A stretch of 64,000 nucleotides of DNA, taken from contig NZ_LR733824.1 in NCBI RefSeq assembly GCF_902506535.1, positions 774,526 through 838,525 on the forward strand, given 5' to 3'. Within the stretch, counting starts at the first letter, position 1; every line of letters begins with the position of its first letter. The translations under genes were made by a program, and so were the position numbers. This stretch comes from Pseudomonas sp. 8Z. GTDB lineage: Bacteria > Pseudomonadota > Gammaproteobacteria > Pseudomonadales > Pseudomonadaceae. The notes below the pieces were generated by a model. It ran no database searches and was not told the origin of the DNA. It was given only the letters and a program-made list of their open reading frames with translations. Shown one piece after another: positions 28,823 through 37,351 of the stretch.

Positions 28823-29728
28823 ATGTTCGACCTCGCCCAACTGCGCTGCTTCACCACCCTGGCTGCAGAGTTGAATTTCCGCCGCGCTGCCGAACGCCTG
28901 AACATGACCCAACCGCCGCTGAGCCGACAGATTCAGTTACTCGAACATCAATTAGGTGTCAGCCTGCTCACCCGCAGTACGCGCTCAGTAACACTGACGG
29001 CGGCTGGTCGCGCCTTTTTCGTCGAAGCCCAGGCACTGCTCGATCAAGCTCAGCGCGCCGCCCAGAGCGCGCGCCTGGCGGCCATTGGTGAAAGTGGTTC
29101 GCTGAACATCAGCTTCGTTGCCAGCGCGGTGTATGACGTGCTGCCACGCGCCATTACCGCAGCCAGGCGCGCGCGGCCAGGCGTGGACATTGCCTTGCTG
29201 GAAATGGGCACCTTCGAACAGACTCAAGCGCTGCATGCGCGCCGAGTCGATCTGGCCATCGTACGCGCGCCACTGCAGCAGCCAGGCCTGATTTCACAGT
29301 GCCTGCTGCACGAGCCGTTCGTACTGGCCGTCCCCGCCGAGCACCCACTGGCGCAGCACGAGCAGCCAACCCTGGAGATGCTCCATGGCCAACCTTTCAT
29401 CCTGTACGCTCATACGGCCTGGCAGCCGTTCAACGAGTTGCACACCGGTCTGTTTCGCGCCAGCGGCATTCAACCAGAGTTCGTCCAGGCACTGGGCTCG
29501 ACCCTGACCATTCTGTCGCTGGTCAATGCCGGCATGGGGCTGGCGCTGGTGCCACGTAGCGCCAGCGCCATTCGCTTCGAGCAGATACGGTTCCGCGACC
29601 TGCCGCTCCCCAAAGGCGTGTGCGGCGAACTGCATCTGGTCTGGCGCGACGACAACGACAACCCTGCCTTGCCTGCGGTGATCGATGCCGTGCGCCAGGC
29701 CGCTCGCGAGATTTATCCGCCTAGTTGA
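28823..29728 (+). CDS. LysR-family transcriptional regulator
   Basis: A 301-residue LysR regulator. The N-terminal winged helix-turn-helix (about residues 1-60) contains FRRAAERLNMTQPPLSRQIQLLE. The effector-binding domain covers about 90-295. The BenM/CatR-like flavour (AERLNMTQPPLSRQIQ) is common among aromatic and sugar-acid regulators. It lies between the tct operon and the convergent talarate/galactarate dehydratase gene. It may sense an aldarate or intermediate, but the target is not shown. Confidence 0.9.
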   Translation: MFDLAQLRCFTTLAAELNFRRAAERLNMTQPPLSRQIQLLEHQLGVSLLTRSTRSVTLTAAGRAFFVEAQALLDQAQRAAQSARLAAIGESGSLNISFVASAVYDVLPRAITAARRARPGVDIALLEMGTFEQTQALHARRVDLAIVRAPLQQPGLISQCLLHEPFVLAVPAEHPLAQHEQPTLEMLHGQPFILYAHTAWQPFNELHTGLFRASGIQPEFVQALGSTLTILSLVNAGMGLALVPRSASAIRFEQIRFRDLPLPKGVCGELHLVWRDDNDNPALPAVIDAVRQAAREIYPPS

Positions 29729-29732
29729 AAGC

Positions 29733-30890
29733 TCAGGCGCGCTTGCCAACCTCGGCCTGCTGCACCGCCCAGGCGGCCACCTGCTCGCTCAGGCTCAAAC
29801 CAAGGCCCGGACGGGTCGGCACCAGCATGCGCCCGTCGCGAATCTCCAGGCGCTCGTTGAACAGCGGCTCCAACCACTCGAAGTGCTCGACCCACGGCTC
29901 GCGCGTATGGCTGGCGGCCAGGTGCACGTGCAGCTCCATGGCGAAGTGCGGCGCCAGGGTCATGCCAGCCTGCTCGGCCAGAGCCTGCACACGCAGGTAC
30001 GGAGTGATGCCACCAACGCGCGGCGCATCGGGCATGAGGAAATCGGCACCGCGCTGACGAATGAACTCCCAATGCTCGGCCGGGCTGGTAAGCATCTCGC
30101 CGGTAGCAATCGGCGTATCGAACTGGCGCACCAGCTCGGCGTGGCCTTCAGCGTCGTAGCAGTCCAGCGGCTCCTCAATCCAGATCAGATTGAACGGCTC
30201 CAGCCGACGGCACATGCGTCGTGCGGTCGGGCGATCCCATTGCTGGTTGGCATCGACCATCAGCGGGAAGCTCTCACCCAGGTGTTCGCGCACGGTGCTG
30301 ACGCGGTGAATATCCAGCGCCCAGTCCGGCTGGCCAACCTTGAGCTTGATCCCACCGATGCCCTTCTCGCGGGAGGTGTCGGTGTTCTTCAGCAGTTGGT
30401 CGAGCGGCGTGTGCAGAAACCCCCCCGAGGTGTTGTAGCAGCGTACGGAATCGCGGTGACTGCCGAGCAAACGCGCCAGCGACAGACCACTGCGGCGCGC
30501 CTTGAGATCCCACAGGGCGACGTCGAACGCGCCGATGGCCTGGGTCGCCAAGCCGCTGCGCCCGACCGAAGCACCAGCCCAGCACAGCTTGTCCCACAGC
30601 TTGGCGATATCGCTGGGGTTCTCGCCAATCAGATTCGGCGCCACCTCCAGAGCATGAGCGAACTGCCCAGGGCCACCGGCGCGCTTGGAATAGCTGAAGC
30701 CCAGGCCTCGATGACCGTCACGAGTCTCGATCTCGGCGATCAGGATGGCGATTTCGGTCATCGGCTTCTGCCGCCCGGTCAGTACCTTGGCATCGCTAAT
30801 CGGATTGGCCAGCGGCAATGCCACAGAGCGCATGCTCAACCAGACGATGCGGTCATCATCGGCACAGACAGGGTTGGATCGATCATTCAT
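29733..30890 (-). CDS. L-talarate/galactarate dehydratase
   Basis: A 385-residue mandelate-racemase-subgroup enolase. Many segments match, from memory, Salmonella L-talarate/galactarate dehydratase: DAKVLTGRQKP, WAGASVGRSG and CYNTSGGFLHTPLDQ. The catalytic set is complete: Lys182 and Lys184 (IKLKVG), metal ligands Asp213, Glu239 and Glu265, and His315. It dehydrates galactarate or L-talarate to 5-keto-4-deoxyglucarate, so it overlaps GarD in function with an unrelated fold. AGGAGG six bases before the ATG at 30890 decides the start. It converges on the LysR gene with a 4-base gap and follows the LacI gene. Confidence 0.93.
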   Translation of the reverse strand: MNDRSNPVCADDDRIVWLSMRSVALPLANPISDAKVLTGRQKPMTEIAILIAEIETRDGHRGLGFSYSKRAGGPGQFAHALEVAPNLIGENPSDIAKLWDKLCWAGASVGRSGLATQAIGAFDVALWDLKARRSGLSLARLLGSHRDSVRCYNTSGGFLHTPLDQLLKNTDTSREKGIGGIKLKVGQPDWALDIHRVSTVREHLGESFPLMVDANQQWDRPTARRMCRRLEPFNLIWIEEPLDCYDAEGHAELVRQFDTPIATGEMLTSPAEHWEFIRQRGADFLMPDAPRVGGITPYLRVQALAEQAGMTLAPHFAMELHVHLAASHTREPWVEHFEWLEPLFNERLEIRDGRMLVPTRPGLGLSLSEQVAAWAVQQAEVGKRA

Positions 30891-31219
30891 GCAAACCTCC
30901 TCGGAATGGACAGCCGACGACCCAACGAGGCCGCCGAAAATGAGCAACCTGATTCAGGCTACGATGATTGCGCAATCATTCAATGATGGTTTTTAAGTGG
31001 AAGAGCAATGGCGCAGGAAATTGGGATAGCTAGATTCCCGACTAAGAAGGTCGTTTACCTTTAGAAATGGCTTAGCGGGATTAGCCGCTGAAACAGATCA
31101 AAGAAACGATGTCTTTTCTGTACTCTTAAGACATTGCAGGCCTATATCACCATTGGCAAAGCATGAGCACCACGCAATAAATCGGATATGGATACATTCA
31201 TAATTGCATCAGTCACAAC
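30891..31219. other. Intergenic control region of the talarate dehydratase gene
   Basis: 329 bases without a supportable gene. It is more AT-rich than the flanks and contains the CG-centred palindrome listed separately. The rest shows no clear structure. Confidence 0.6.
30964..30979. promoter_or_regulatory. LacI-type operator palindrome
   Basis: A perfect 16-bp palindrome ATGATTGCGCAATCAT with the central CG step typical of LacI/GalR-family operators. It lies 74 bases before the talarate dehydratase start and next to a LacI-family gene. Confidence 0.6.
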
Positions 31220-32245
31220 TTACCCACTCCCCCGCCTCACTAGCTCGAATCCCACATCCAGCCTTAACGGCTGACGCGCCAGATTCGGTTCGGCAATACG
31301 GGCCAGCAGCGCTTCGGCGATAGCGTTGCCGATACGCGCCCCGTCGATGCGGATGGTGGTCAGCGGTGGATGGCTGTACGCAGCGCTAGAGAGGTCGCCG
31401 AAGCCGATGACCGCCAGATCCTCTGGCACACGTAAGCCACGGCTAGCAGCTTCGGCCAATACGCCCTGAGCCAGAGTGTCGGAGCTGCATACCACCACAT
31501 CACCGGCCCTGCCCACTTGCAACAGCCGGGCGCAGCCTTCGCGGCCAACCCCCAGGGTCGCCGGTGCTGGCAGTATCTGCGTATCGATCAGCTCCACGCC
31601 CTGCTCAGCCAACGCCTGCGCCAGGCTGCGGTAACGGCGCAGGCCACGGGGATCGTCGAGGCTGACAACCGAGATGCGCCGGTAGCCCTTGCGCAGCAGG
31701 TAATCGGCCACGGCCCTGCCTACGGCCTCGTGGGAAAACCCTACCTGCATATCCAGCGCTTGCGCCGCCAGATCCCAAGCCTCGACCACCGGCATGCCCA
31801 CACGCGCCAGGCGCTCGCGGCTGGCCTGGGTGTGTTCGGTACCGGTCAGCACGATGCCGTCCGGGCGGCGCCCGAGCACAGCTTCGAGCAAGGCCTCTTC
31901 CTGCTCGGGGCTATAACCGGTCAGGCCCAGCAGCGTCTGATAACCTGCCACAGCCAAGCGATCAGTCAGTGCTTGTACGGTGTCGGAAAATATCGAGTTA
32001 GCAATAGTGGGTAGAAATACCGCCACCAGCCGACTGCGACTCGATGCCAGAGCACCCGCCGCCATGTTCGGGACATAGCCTGTCGCTCGCACGGCCTCCA
32101 ACACTCGCTTGCGCGTCGCGGCCGTAACCACCTCGGGCCGCCCCAAGGCGCGCGATACGGTAATAGGCGAAACACCGGCGACCTTGGCCACGTCGATAAG
32201 TGTCGGGGCATTGCCGGATCGTGCAGCGGAGGATCGTCTACTCAT
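31220..32245 (-). CDS. LacI-family transcriptional regulator (GntR-like subgroup)
   Basis: A 341-residue LacI/GalR repressor. The helix-turn-helix TLIDVAKVAGVSPITVSRAL is at about residues 15-34 and is followed by the hinge helix. The periplasmic-binding-protein-like sensor fills residues 70-335. The pattern resembles gluconate repressors of the LacI family. GGAG seven bases upstream supports the ATG at 32245. It probably controls the adjacent talarate/galactarate dehydratase gene through the palindrome at 30964 and may respond to a sugar acid. Confidence 0.9.
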   Translation of the reverse strand: MSRRSSAARSGNAPTLIDVAKVAGVSPITVSRALGRPEVVTAATRKRVLEAVRATGYVPNMAAGALASSRSRLVAVFLPTIANSIFSDTVQALTDRLAVAGYQTLLGLTGYSPEQEEALLEAVLGRRPDGIVLTGTEHTQASRERLARVGMPVVEAWDLAAQALDMQVGFSHEAVGRAVADYLLRKGYRRISVVSLDDPRGLRRYRSLAQALAEQGVELIDTQILPAPATLGVGREGCARLLQVGRAGDVVVCSSDTLAQGVLAEAASRGLRVPEDLAVIGFGDLSSAAYSHPPLTTIRIDGARIGNAIAEALLARIAEPNLARQPLRLDVGFELVRRGSG

Positions 32246-32299
32246 GGGTCACTCCTTGTTCACCCAAGTATAAATTTGTAGGTATTGAATCAGACGCCC

Positions 32300-32312
32300 G
32301 TTGTCATACAAC
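32300..32312. promoter_or_regulatory. Putative GntR operator near the LacI gene
   Basis: A perfect inverted repeat GTTGT-CAT-ACAAC, 55 bases before the LacI-family start. It contains the same TTGTCATA core as the sites at 23887 and 32550 and fits the TNGTNNNACNA form of FadR-family operators. Confidence 0.5.
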
Positions 32313-32549
32313 TATGGTCGAATATGTTGCATTCGCGCAATCCATAGACTCACTGCACTGGTGCACCACCCGTCTCTATGCCTGCGCACCTGACGATAAG
32401 CCGAATATAGAGCGGCTACAGTCCCTTCAAAATACCGTAATCAGCGCCCTTCAAGCCCATTCTTGGTAACTACGCTTAGCTGGACGGAATGGATCAGTCG
32501 TAGACCTCACATTGACATCGCTCGCGACCGGTGTTGATAATCGGGCCAA

Positions 32550-32569
32550 GTCATACGACAACGTATGAC
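32550..32569. promoter_or_regulatory. Putative operator before udh
   Basis: A perfect palindrome GTCATACG-ACAA-CGTATGAC, 37 bases before the uronate dehydrogenase start. It is 18/20 identical to the site at 23887. Confidence 0.6.
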
Positions 32570-32606
32570 AATTCAATAACAACAAGCAATGAATTCAGGC
32601 CACTCC

Positions 32607-33434
32607 ATGACAAACACTTCCAGCGAACTGCGCCCCTTCAATCGCCTGCTGCTGACCGGTGCCGCCGGTGGCCTGGGCAAAGTGTTGCGCGAACGCCTGC
32701 GCCCCTACACAAATATCCTGCGTCTGTCCGACATTGGCGAGATGGCTCCCGCCACAGGCCCGCACGAAGAGATCGTGCACTGCGACCTGTCCGACAAGCA
32801 CGCTGTGCATGAACTAGTCGAGGGGGTCGACGCCATCATTCACTTCGGCGGTGTTTCGGTAGAGCGTCCCTTCGAAGAAATTCTCGGCGCCAACATCTGC
32901 GGCGTATTCCATATCTACGAAGCAGCCCGTCGCCACGGCGTGAAACGCGTGGTGTTCGCCAGTTCCAACCATGTCATCGGCTTCTACAAGCAGGACGAGC
33001 GAATCGACGCTCACTCCCCGCGTCGCCCGGACGGTTACTACGGCCTGTCCAAGGCCTATGGCGAAGATATGGCGAACTTCTATTTCGATCGCTATGGCAT
33101 CGAAACCGTCAGCATTCGCATCGGTTCTTCGTTCCCCGAGCCAGCCAACCGCCGCATGATGAGCACCTGGCTGAGCTATGACGACCTGACCCAATTGATC
33201 GAGCGCTCGCTCTACACGCCGAGCGTGGGCCATACCGTGGTCTATGGCATGTCGGCGAATCGCGAAGTGTGGTGGGACAACCACCTTGCCGCGCACCTGG
33301 GCTTTACCGCCAAGGACAGCTCGGAAGTCTTCCGCGACAAGGTCGAGGAGCAGCCGATGCCTGCAGACGATGATCCCGCGCGCATCTATCAAGGCGGCGC
33401 TTTCGTTGCCGCAGGCCCGTTCGGCGACGACTGA
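32607..33434 (+). CDS. udh: Uronate dehydrogenase
   Basis: A 275-residue short-chain dehydrogenase that follows remembered Pseudomonas uronate dehydrogenases closely (TGAAGGLGKVLRERL, HFGGVSVE, FASSNHVIGFY). The NAD-binding TGAAGGLG is at 17-24 and the catalytic pair Tyr145/Lys149 is in YYGLSK. It oxidises D-galacturonate or D-glucuronate to the aldaro-1,5-lactone with NAD+. The ATG at 32607 is preferred over one six codons upstream because AGG lies before it. It leads the udh-lactonase-TRAP operon. Confidence 0.94.
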   Translation: MTNTSSELRPFNRLLLTGAAGGLGKVLRERLRPYTNILRLSDIGEMAPATGPHEEIVHCDLSDKHAVHELVEGVDAIIHFGGVSVERPFEEILGANICGVFHIYEAARRHGVKRVVFASSNHVIGFYKQDERIDAHSPRRPDGYYGLSKAYGEDMANFYFDRYGIETVSIRIGSSFPEPANRRMMSTWLSYDDLTQLIERSLYTPSVGHTVVYGMSANREVWWDNHLAAHLGFTAKDSSEVFRDKVEEQPMPADDDPARIYQGGAFVAAGPFGDD

Positions 33435-33478
33435 TCCTGCCCGCCATCGCTACACCACCAGAACAAGCAGAGCGCCCC

Positions 33479-34354
33479 ATGTCAGCCGAACTGATCCTCG
33501 ATGCACGCAACGCCACCGGTGAAAGCCCGGTCTGGCACACAGCAGAACAAGCCCTGTATTGGGCCGATATTCCAGTCGGCCGTCTGCACCGCTGGCGCCT
33601 GGCCGATGGTCAGACGCAGAGCTGGCAAGCACCCGAAATGCTGGCCTGCCTCGCCATCCACCCTGCCGGTGGTTGGATTGCCGGCATGCAAAGCGGCATC
33701 TTCCACCTACAAGCGCAAGATGATGGCAACCTGCGGGCCGAGCGCCTCGCCACTGTCGAACACGCCCAGGCGGAGATGCGCTTCAACGATGGTCGTTGCG
33801 ACCGCCAAGGCCGTTTTTGGGCCGGCACCATGCTTTTGGACATGGCCGCAGGCGCTCGTGTTGGCGCGCTGTACCGCTTCGACGGTCAATTGCAGCAAGT
33901 GCTTGATGACTTCATCGTGCCCAACGGCCTGGCCTTCAGCCCAGATGGACGCACCATGTACCTATCCGACTCTCACCCTTCGGTGCAGGCGGTATGGGCC
34001 TTCGATTACGACACTGACAGCGGCACACCGCACAACCGCCGTCTGTTCATCGATATGAACCAGCATCCGGGGCGCCCAGACGGCGCAGCTATCGACGTCG
34101 ATGGTTGCTACTGGATCTGCGGTAACGACGCTGGCCTGATCCATCGCTTTACGCCCGATGGCCACCTCGATCGCTCGCTCGCCGTACCGGTGAAGAAACC
34201 CGCCATGTGCGCCTTCGGCGGCGCCAACCTGGACACGCTGTTCGTGACCTCGATCCGTCCAGGCGGCGATCTGGCCGATCAGCCACTGGCCGGCGGCGTA
34301 TTCGCCCTTGACCCCGGCGTGCGTGGCCTCGCGGAGCCAACCTACCACCCCTGA
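33479..34354 (+). CDS. SMP-30/gluconolactonase family lactonase
   Basis: A 291-residue six-bladed beta-propeller of the SMP-30 family. The metal ligands are visible: GESPVW with Glu15, MRFNDGRCDRQGRFW with Asn near 102, VPNGLAFSPDG with Asn near 149, and the Asp in GRPDGAAID near 201. It most likely opens the aldarolactone made by Udh to galactarate or glucarate. Relatives act on gluconolactone or pentonolactones. It starts 44 bases after udh. Confidence 0.9.
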   Translation: MSAELILDARNATGESPVWHTAEQALYWADIPVGRLHRWRLADGQTQSWQAPEMLACLAIHPAGGWIAGMQSGIFHLQAQDDGNLRAERLATVEHAQAEMRFNDGRCDRQGRFWAGTMLLDMAAGARVGALYRFDGQLQQVLDDFIVPNGLAFSPDGRTMYLSDSHPSVQAVWAFDYDTDSGTPHNRRLFIDMNQHPGRPDGAAIDVDGCYWICGNDAGLIHRFTPDGHLDRSLAVPVKKPAMCAFGGANLDTLFVTSIRPGGDLADQPLAGGVFALDPGVRGLAEPTYHP

Positions 34355-34434
34355 TCCGATCCACCCTGGGCCGCTGCAGAGCGGCACCGGCTAGTCATGC
34401 TGTTCACCAACAACAACAAGATGGAGCTTTCCAC

Positions 34435-35409
34435 ATGAACCTCAAACGCAAGCTGCTTTTCGCCGCACTTCCGCTCGCACTCGGCCTGTCATCCTTTGCC
34501 CAAGCGGAGATGACGCTGAAAATCGCCGAAATTCATCCTGCAGGTTATCCGACCGTGGTGGCCATGGAGCATCTGGGCCAGAAACTCGAAACAGGCACCA
34601 ATGGTGAGATCAAATCGCGCATGTTCGCAGGCGGCGTGCTCGGCTCCGAGAAGGAAGTGATCGAACAGACCCAGATCGGTGCCGTACAACTCACCCGCGT
34701 CAGCCTCGGTTCGGTTGGCCCAGTAGTACCGACCACCAATGTGTTCAACATGCCGTTCGTGTTCCGCGATGTCGACCACATGCGCAAGGTGATCGACGGT
34801 GAGATTGGCCAGGAAATTCTCGACGCCATCACTGAATCCGACTTCAACATGGTTGGTCTGGCCTGGATGGAAGCCGGCAGCCGCAGCCTCTACACCAAGA
34901 AGCCGGTGCGCAAGATCGAAGACCTCAAAGGCATGAAGATCCGTGTGATCGGCAACCCGCTGTTCATCGATACCCTCAATGCCATGGGTGCCAACGGCAT
35001 CGCCATGGACACCGGCGAGATCTTCAGCGCCCTGCAAAGCGGCGTGATCGACGGCGCCGAGAACAATTCGCCGACCATCCTCGAGCACAACCACTACCGC
35101 GCAGCCAAGTACTACACCCAGACTCACCACCTGATCCTGCCCGAGCCGCTGCTGATGTCCAAAACCACTTGGAACAAGCTCACCGCTGAGCAGCAGGCAC
35201 TGGTGAAGAAACTGGCTAAAGAGGCCCAGTTGGAAGAACGTGAACTGTGGACCGCCAAGGAAAAAGCCAGCGACGAGAAGCTCAAGGCCGCAGGCGTCGA
35301 GTACATCGAAGTCGACACCAAACCGTTCTACGACGCCACCGCCCCAGTTCGCGAGAAATACGGCGCACAGTTCGCAGACCTGATCAAGCGTATCGAAGCG
35401 GTGCAGTAA
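34435..35409 (+). CDS. dctP: TRAP transporter substrate-binding protein
   Basis: A 324-residue DctP-family periplasmic receptor with a Sec signal (KRKLLFAALPLALGLSSFAQA, cleavage near residue 24). The conserved carboxylate-binding arginine region is in GMKIRVIGNP, near residue 168. The operon context (udh, lactonase) points to a hexuronate such as glucuronate or galacturonate as substrate. It is separated from the membrane subunits by a GC-rich hairpin. Confidence 0.92.
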   Translation: MNLKRKLLFAALPLALGLSSFAQAEMTLKIAEIHPAGYPTVVAMEHLGQKLETGTNGEIKSRMFAGGVLGSEKEVIEQTQIGAVQLTRVSLGSVGPVVPTTNVFNMPFVFRDVDHMRKVIDGEIGQEILDAITESDFNMVGLAWMEAGSRSLYTKKPVRKIEDLKGMKIRVIGNPLFIDTLNAMGANGIAMDTGEIFSALQSGVIDGAENNSPTILEHNHYRAAKYYTQTHHLILPEPLLMSKTTWNKLTAEQQALVKKLAKEAQLEERELWTAKEKASDEKLKAAGVEYIEVDTKPFYDATAPVREKYGAQFADLIKRIEAVQ

Positions 35410-35430
35410 CCCCTCCCCCTGAAAATAGAT

Positions 35431-35450
35431 GCGGCGCCGAAAGGCGCCGC
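35431..35450 (+). terminator. Intercistronic hairpin between dctP and dctQ
   Basis: A perfect 8-bp GC stem GCGGCGCC/GGCGCCGC with a GAAA tetraloop and no T run. As after tctC, it probably sets higher receptor than permease levels. Confidence 0.7.
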
Positions 35451-35465
35451 GTCCGGTAACGACTC

Positions 35466-35993
35466 ATGAAAACTCTGGTGCTAAGCGTCAATGACGTTAT
35501 TTACCGGGCCTGCATTGCAGTAGCCGGTATGGCAATCGTGATCATGGCTTTGATCATTCCTTGGGGTGTATTCAGTCGCTACGTGCTCGGCCAAGGACTC
35601 GGCTGGCCGGAGCCCATCGCCATTTTACTGATGGTGCTGTTTACCTTTATCGGCGCGGCCGCCAGCTATCGCGCTGGCGCCCATATGGCAGTCCAGGTAC
35701 TGAGTGACCGCCTGCCCGCAGGGCTGCAGCCGCTGCTAACCCTGTTCGTACGCCTGACCATGGGCGCGATCAGCCTGTTCATGCTGATCTGGGGCTACAA
35801 ACTATGTGTGGCCACCTGGAATCAATACCTGAGTACCCTGACCTGGATGCGTGTGGGCATCAGCTACATGCCAATCCCGCTGGGCGGTTTCCTCACCCTG
35901 ATGTTCGTCATCGAACAGTTGCTGTATGGCGATCAGCACAAGCGTCGAGTCGTCGACTATGAAAACGACGAAGACGCCAAGGAGGCCGTGTAA
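35466..35993 (+). CDS. dctQ: TRAP transporter small permease subunit
   Basis: A 175-residue DctQ protein with four membrane helices. The family segment GVFSRYVLGQGLGWPEPIAILLM is at about residues 35-57, and RAGAHMAVQVL begins the second half. Its stop codon overlaps the DctM start (TAATG), so the two are coupled. The acidic tail (ENDEDAKEAV) is cytoplasmic. Confidence 0.9.
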   Translation: MKTLVLSVNDVIYRACIAVAGMAIVIMALIIPWGVFSRYVLGQGLGWPEPIAILLMVLFTFIGAAASYRAGAHMAVQVLSDRLPAGLQPLLTLFVRLTMGAISLFMLIWGYKLCVATWNQYLSTLTWMRVGISYMPIPLGGFLTLMFVIEQLLYGDQHKRRVVDYENDEDAKEAV

Positions 35994-37273
35994 TGGACGC
36001 AGTCATCTTGCTGGGCAGCTTCATCGCCCTGATTCTGTTACGCGTACCGGTTGCCTACGCACTGGGGCTGGCCTCGTTGATCGGCGCCTGGTGGATCGAT
36101 ATTCCGTTGCATGCCGTAATGATCCAGATTGCCGGCGGCGTGAACAAATTCTCTCTGCTGGCCATCCCGTTCTTCGTTTTGGCCGGCGCGATCATGGCCG
36201 AAGGTGGTATGGCGCGCCGCCTGGTGGCCTTCGCTGGAGTGCTGGTAGGCTTCGTCCGTGGCGGCCTGTCGCTGGTCAACATCACCGCTTCGACCTTCTT
36301 CGGCGCTATCTCCGGCTCGTCCCTGGCCGATACGGCTTCGGTCGGCTCGGTGCTGATCCCGGAAATGGAGAAAAAGGGCTACCCGCGCGAGTTCTCCACC
36401 GCCGTCACCGTCTCCGGTTCGGTACAGGCGCTGCTCACACCGCCCAGCCACAACTCGGTGATCTACTCGCTGGCCGCGGGCGGCACAGTGTCCATTGCCG
36501 CGCTGTTCGTCGCTGGTATCGGCCCTGGCCTGCTGCTGAGCTTCACCATGGCCGCGTTGTGCCTGGTATTCGCCCGTAAACGCAACTATCCCAAGGGTGA
36601 AGTGATCCCGCTGCGCCAGGCCTTGAAGATCTGCGCCGAGGCACTGTGGGGATTGATGACCATGGGCATCATCCTCGGCGGTATTCTCAGCGGCGTGTTC
36701 ACCGCCACCGAGTCGGCAGCCGTGGCAGTGGTCTGGGCCTTCTTCGTGACCATGTTCATCTACCGCGACTATAAGTGGAGCGAACTGCCGAAGATGCTGC
36801 ACCGCACGGTGCGTACTCTGTCGATCGTCATGATCCTGATTGCCTTCGCCGCCAGCTTTGGCTACATCATGACCCTAATGCAGATTCCGTCGAAGATCAC
36901 CACGGCCTTCCTGACCCTGTCAGATAACCGCTATGTGATCCTCATGTGCGTGAATTTCATGCTGCTGGTGCTGGGCACGTTGATGGACATGGCACCACTC
37001 ATCCTGATCCTGACACCGATCCTGCTGCCGGTCGTAACCTCCTTCGGCGTAGACCCGGTGCACTTCGGGATGATCATGCTGGTCAACCTGGGTATCGGCC
37101 TGATTACCCCGCCGGTCGGCGCGGTACTGTTCGTCGGCGCGGCCGTCGGCAAGGTCAGCATCGAGAGCACCGTGAAAGCGCTGCTGCCCTTCTATGCCGC
37201 TTTGTTCGCGGTGCTGATGGCGGTCACTTACATCCCCGCCATCTCGCTGTGGTTACCGAGCGTCGTGCTCTGA
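35993..37273 (+). CDS. dctM: TRAP transporter large permease subunit
   Basis: A 426-residue DctM protein with about 12 membrane segments. Family signatures include the early RVPVAYALGLASL, the ISGSSLADTASVG motif near residue 105, and the closing NLGIGLITPPVGAVLFVGAAVG near residue 365. It carries out sodium-coupled uptake with DctP and DctQ. A strong terminator follows. Confidence 0.94.
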   Translation: MDAVILLGSFIALILLRVPVAYALGLASLIGAWWIDIPLHAVMIQIAGGVNKFSLLAIPFFVLAGAIMAEGGMARRLVAFAGVLVGFVRGGLSLVNITASTFFGAISGSSLADTASVGSVLIPEMEKKGYPREFSTAVTVSGSVQALLTPPSHNSVIYSLAAGGTVSIAALFVAGIGPGLLLSFTMAALCLVFARKRNYPKGEVIPLRQALKICAEALWGLMTMGIILGGILSGVFTATESAAVAVVWAFFVTMFIYRDYKWSELPKMLHRTVRTLSIVMILIAFAASFGYIMTLMQIPSKITTAFLTLSDNRYVILMCVNFMLLVLGTLMDMAPLILILTPILLPVVTSFGVDPVHFGMIMLVNLGIGLITPPVGAVLFVGAAVGKVSIESTVKALLPFYAALFAVLMAVTYIPAISLWLPSVVL

Positions 37274-37294
37274 CGGCCCAGGGCAACGCAAGCA

Positions 37295-37320
37295 AACGCC
37301 GCCCACTGGGGCGGCGTTTT
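37295..37320 (+). terminator. Terminator after the TRAP operon
   Basis: A 10-bp stem AACGCCGCCC/GGGCGGCGTT with an ACTG loop, ending in TTTT. It lies 22 bases past the dctM stop. Confidence 0.88.
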
Positions 37321-37351
37321 ACTTTGGGCCATGACAAACAGGATTGTCGTC

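Larger units (their letters stand above)
32246..32606. other. Divergent control region between LacI gene and udh
   Basis: 361 bases with no gene supported. It contains two TTGTCATA-type palindromes (listed separately), one near each flanking start. The interval is relatively AT-rich. Confidence 0.6.
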
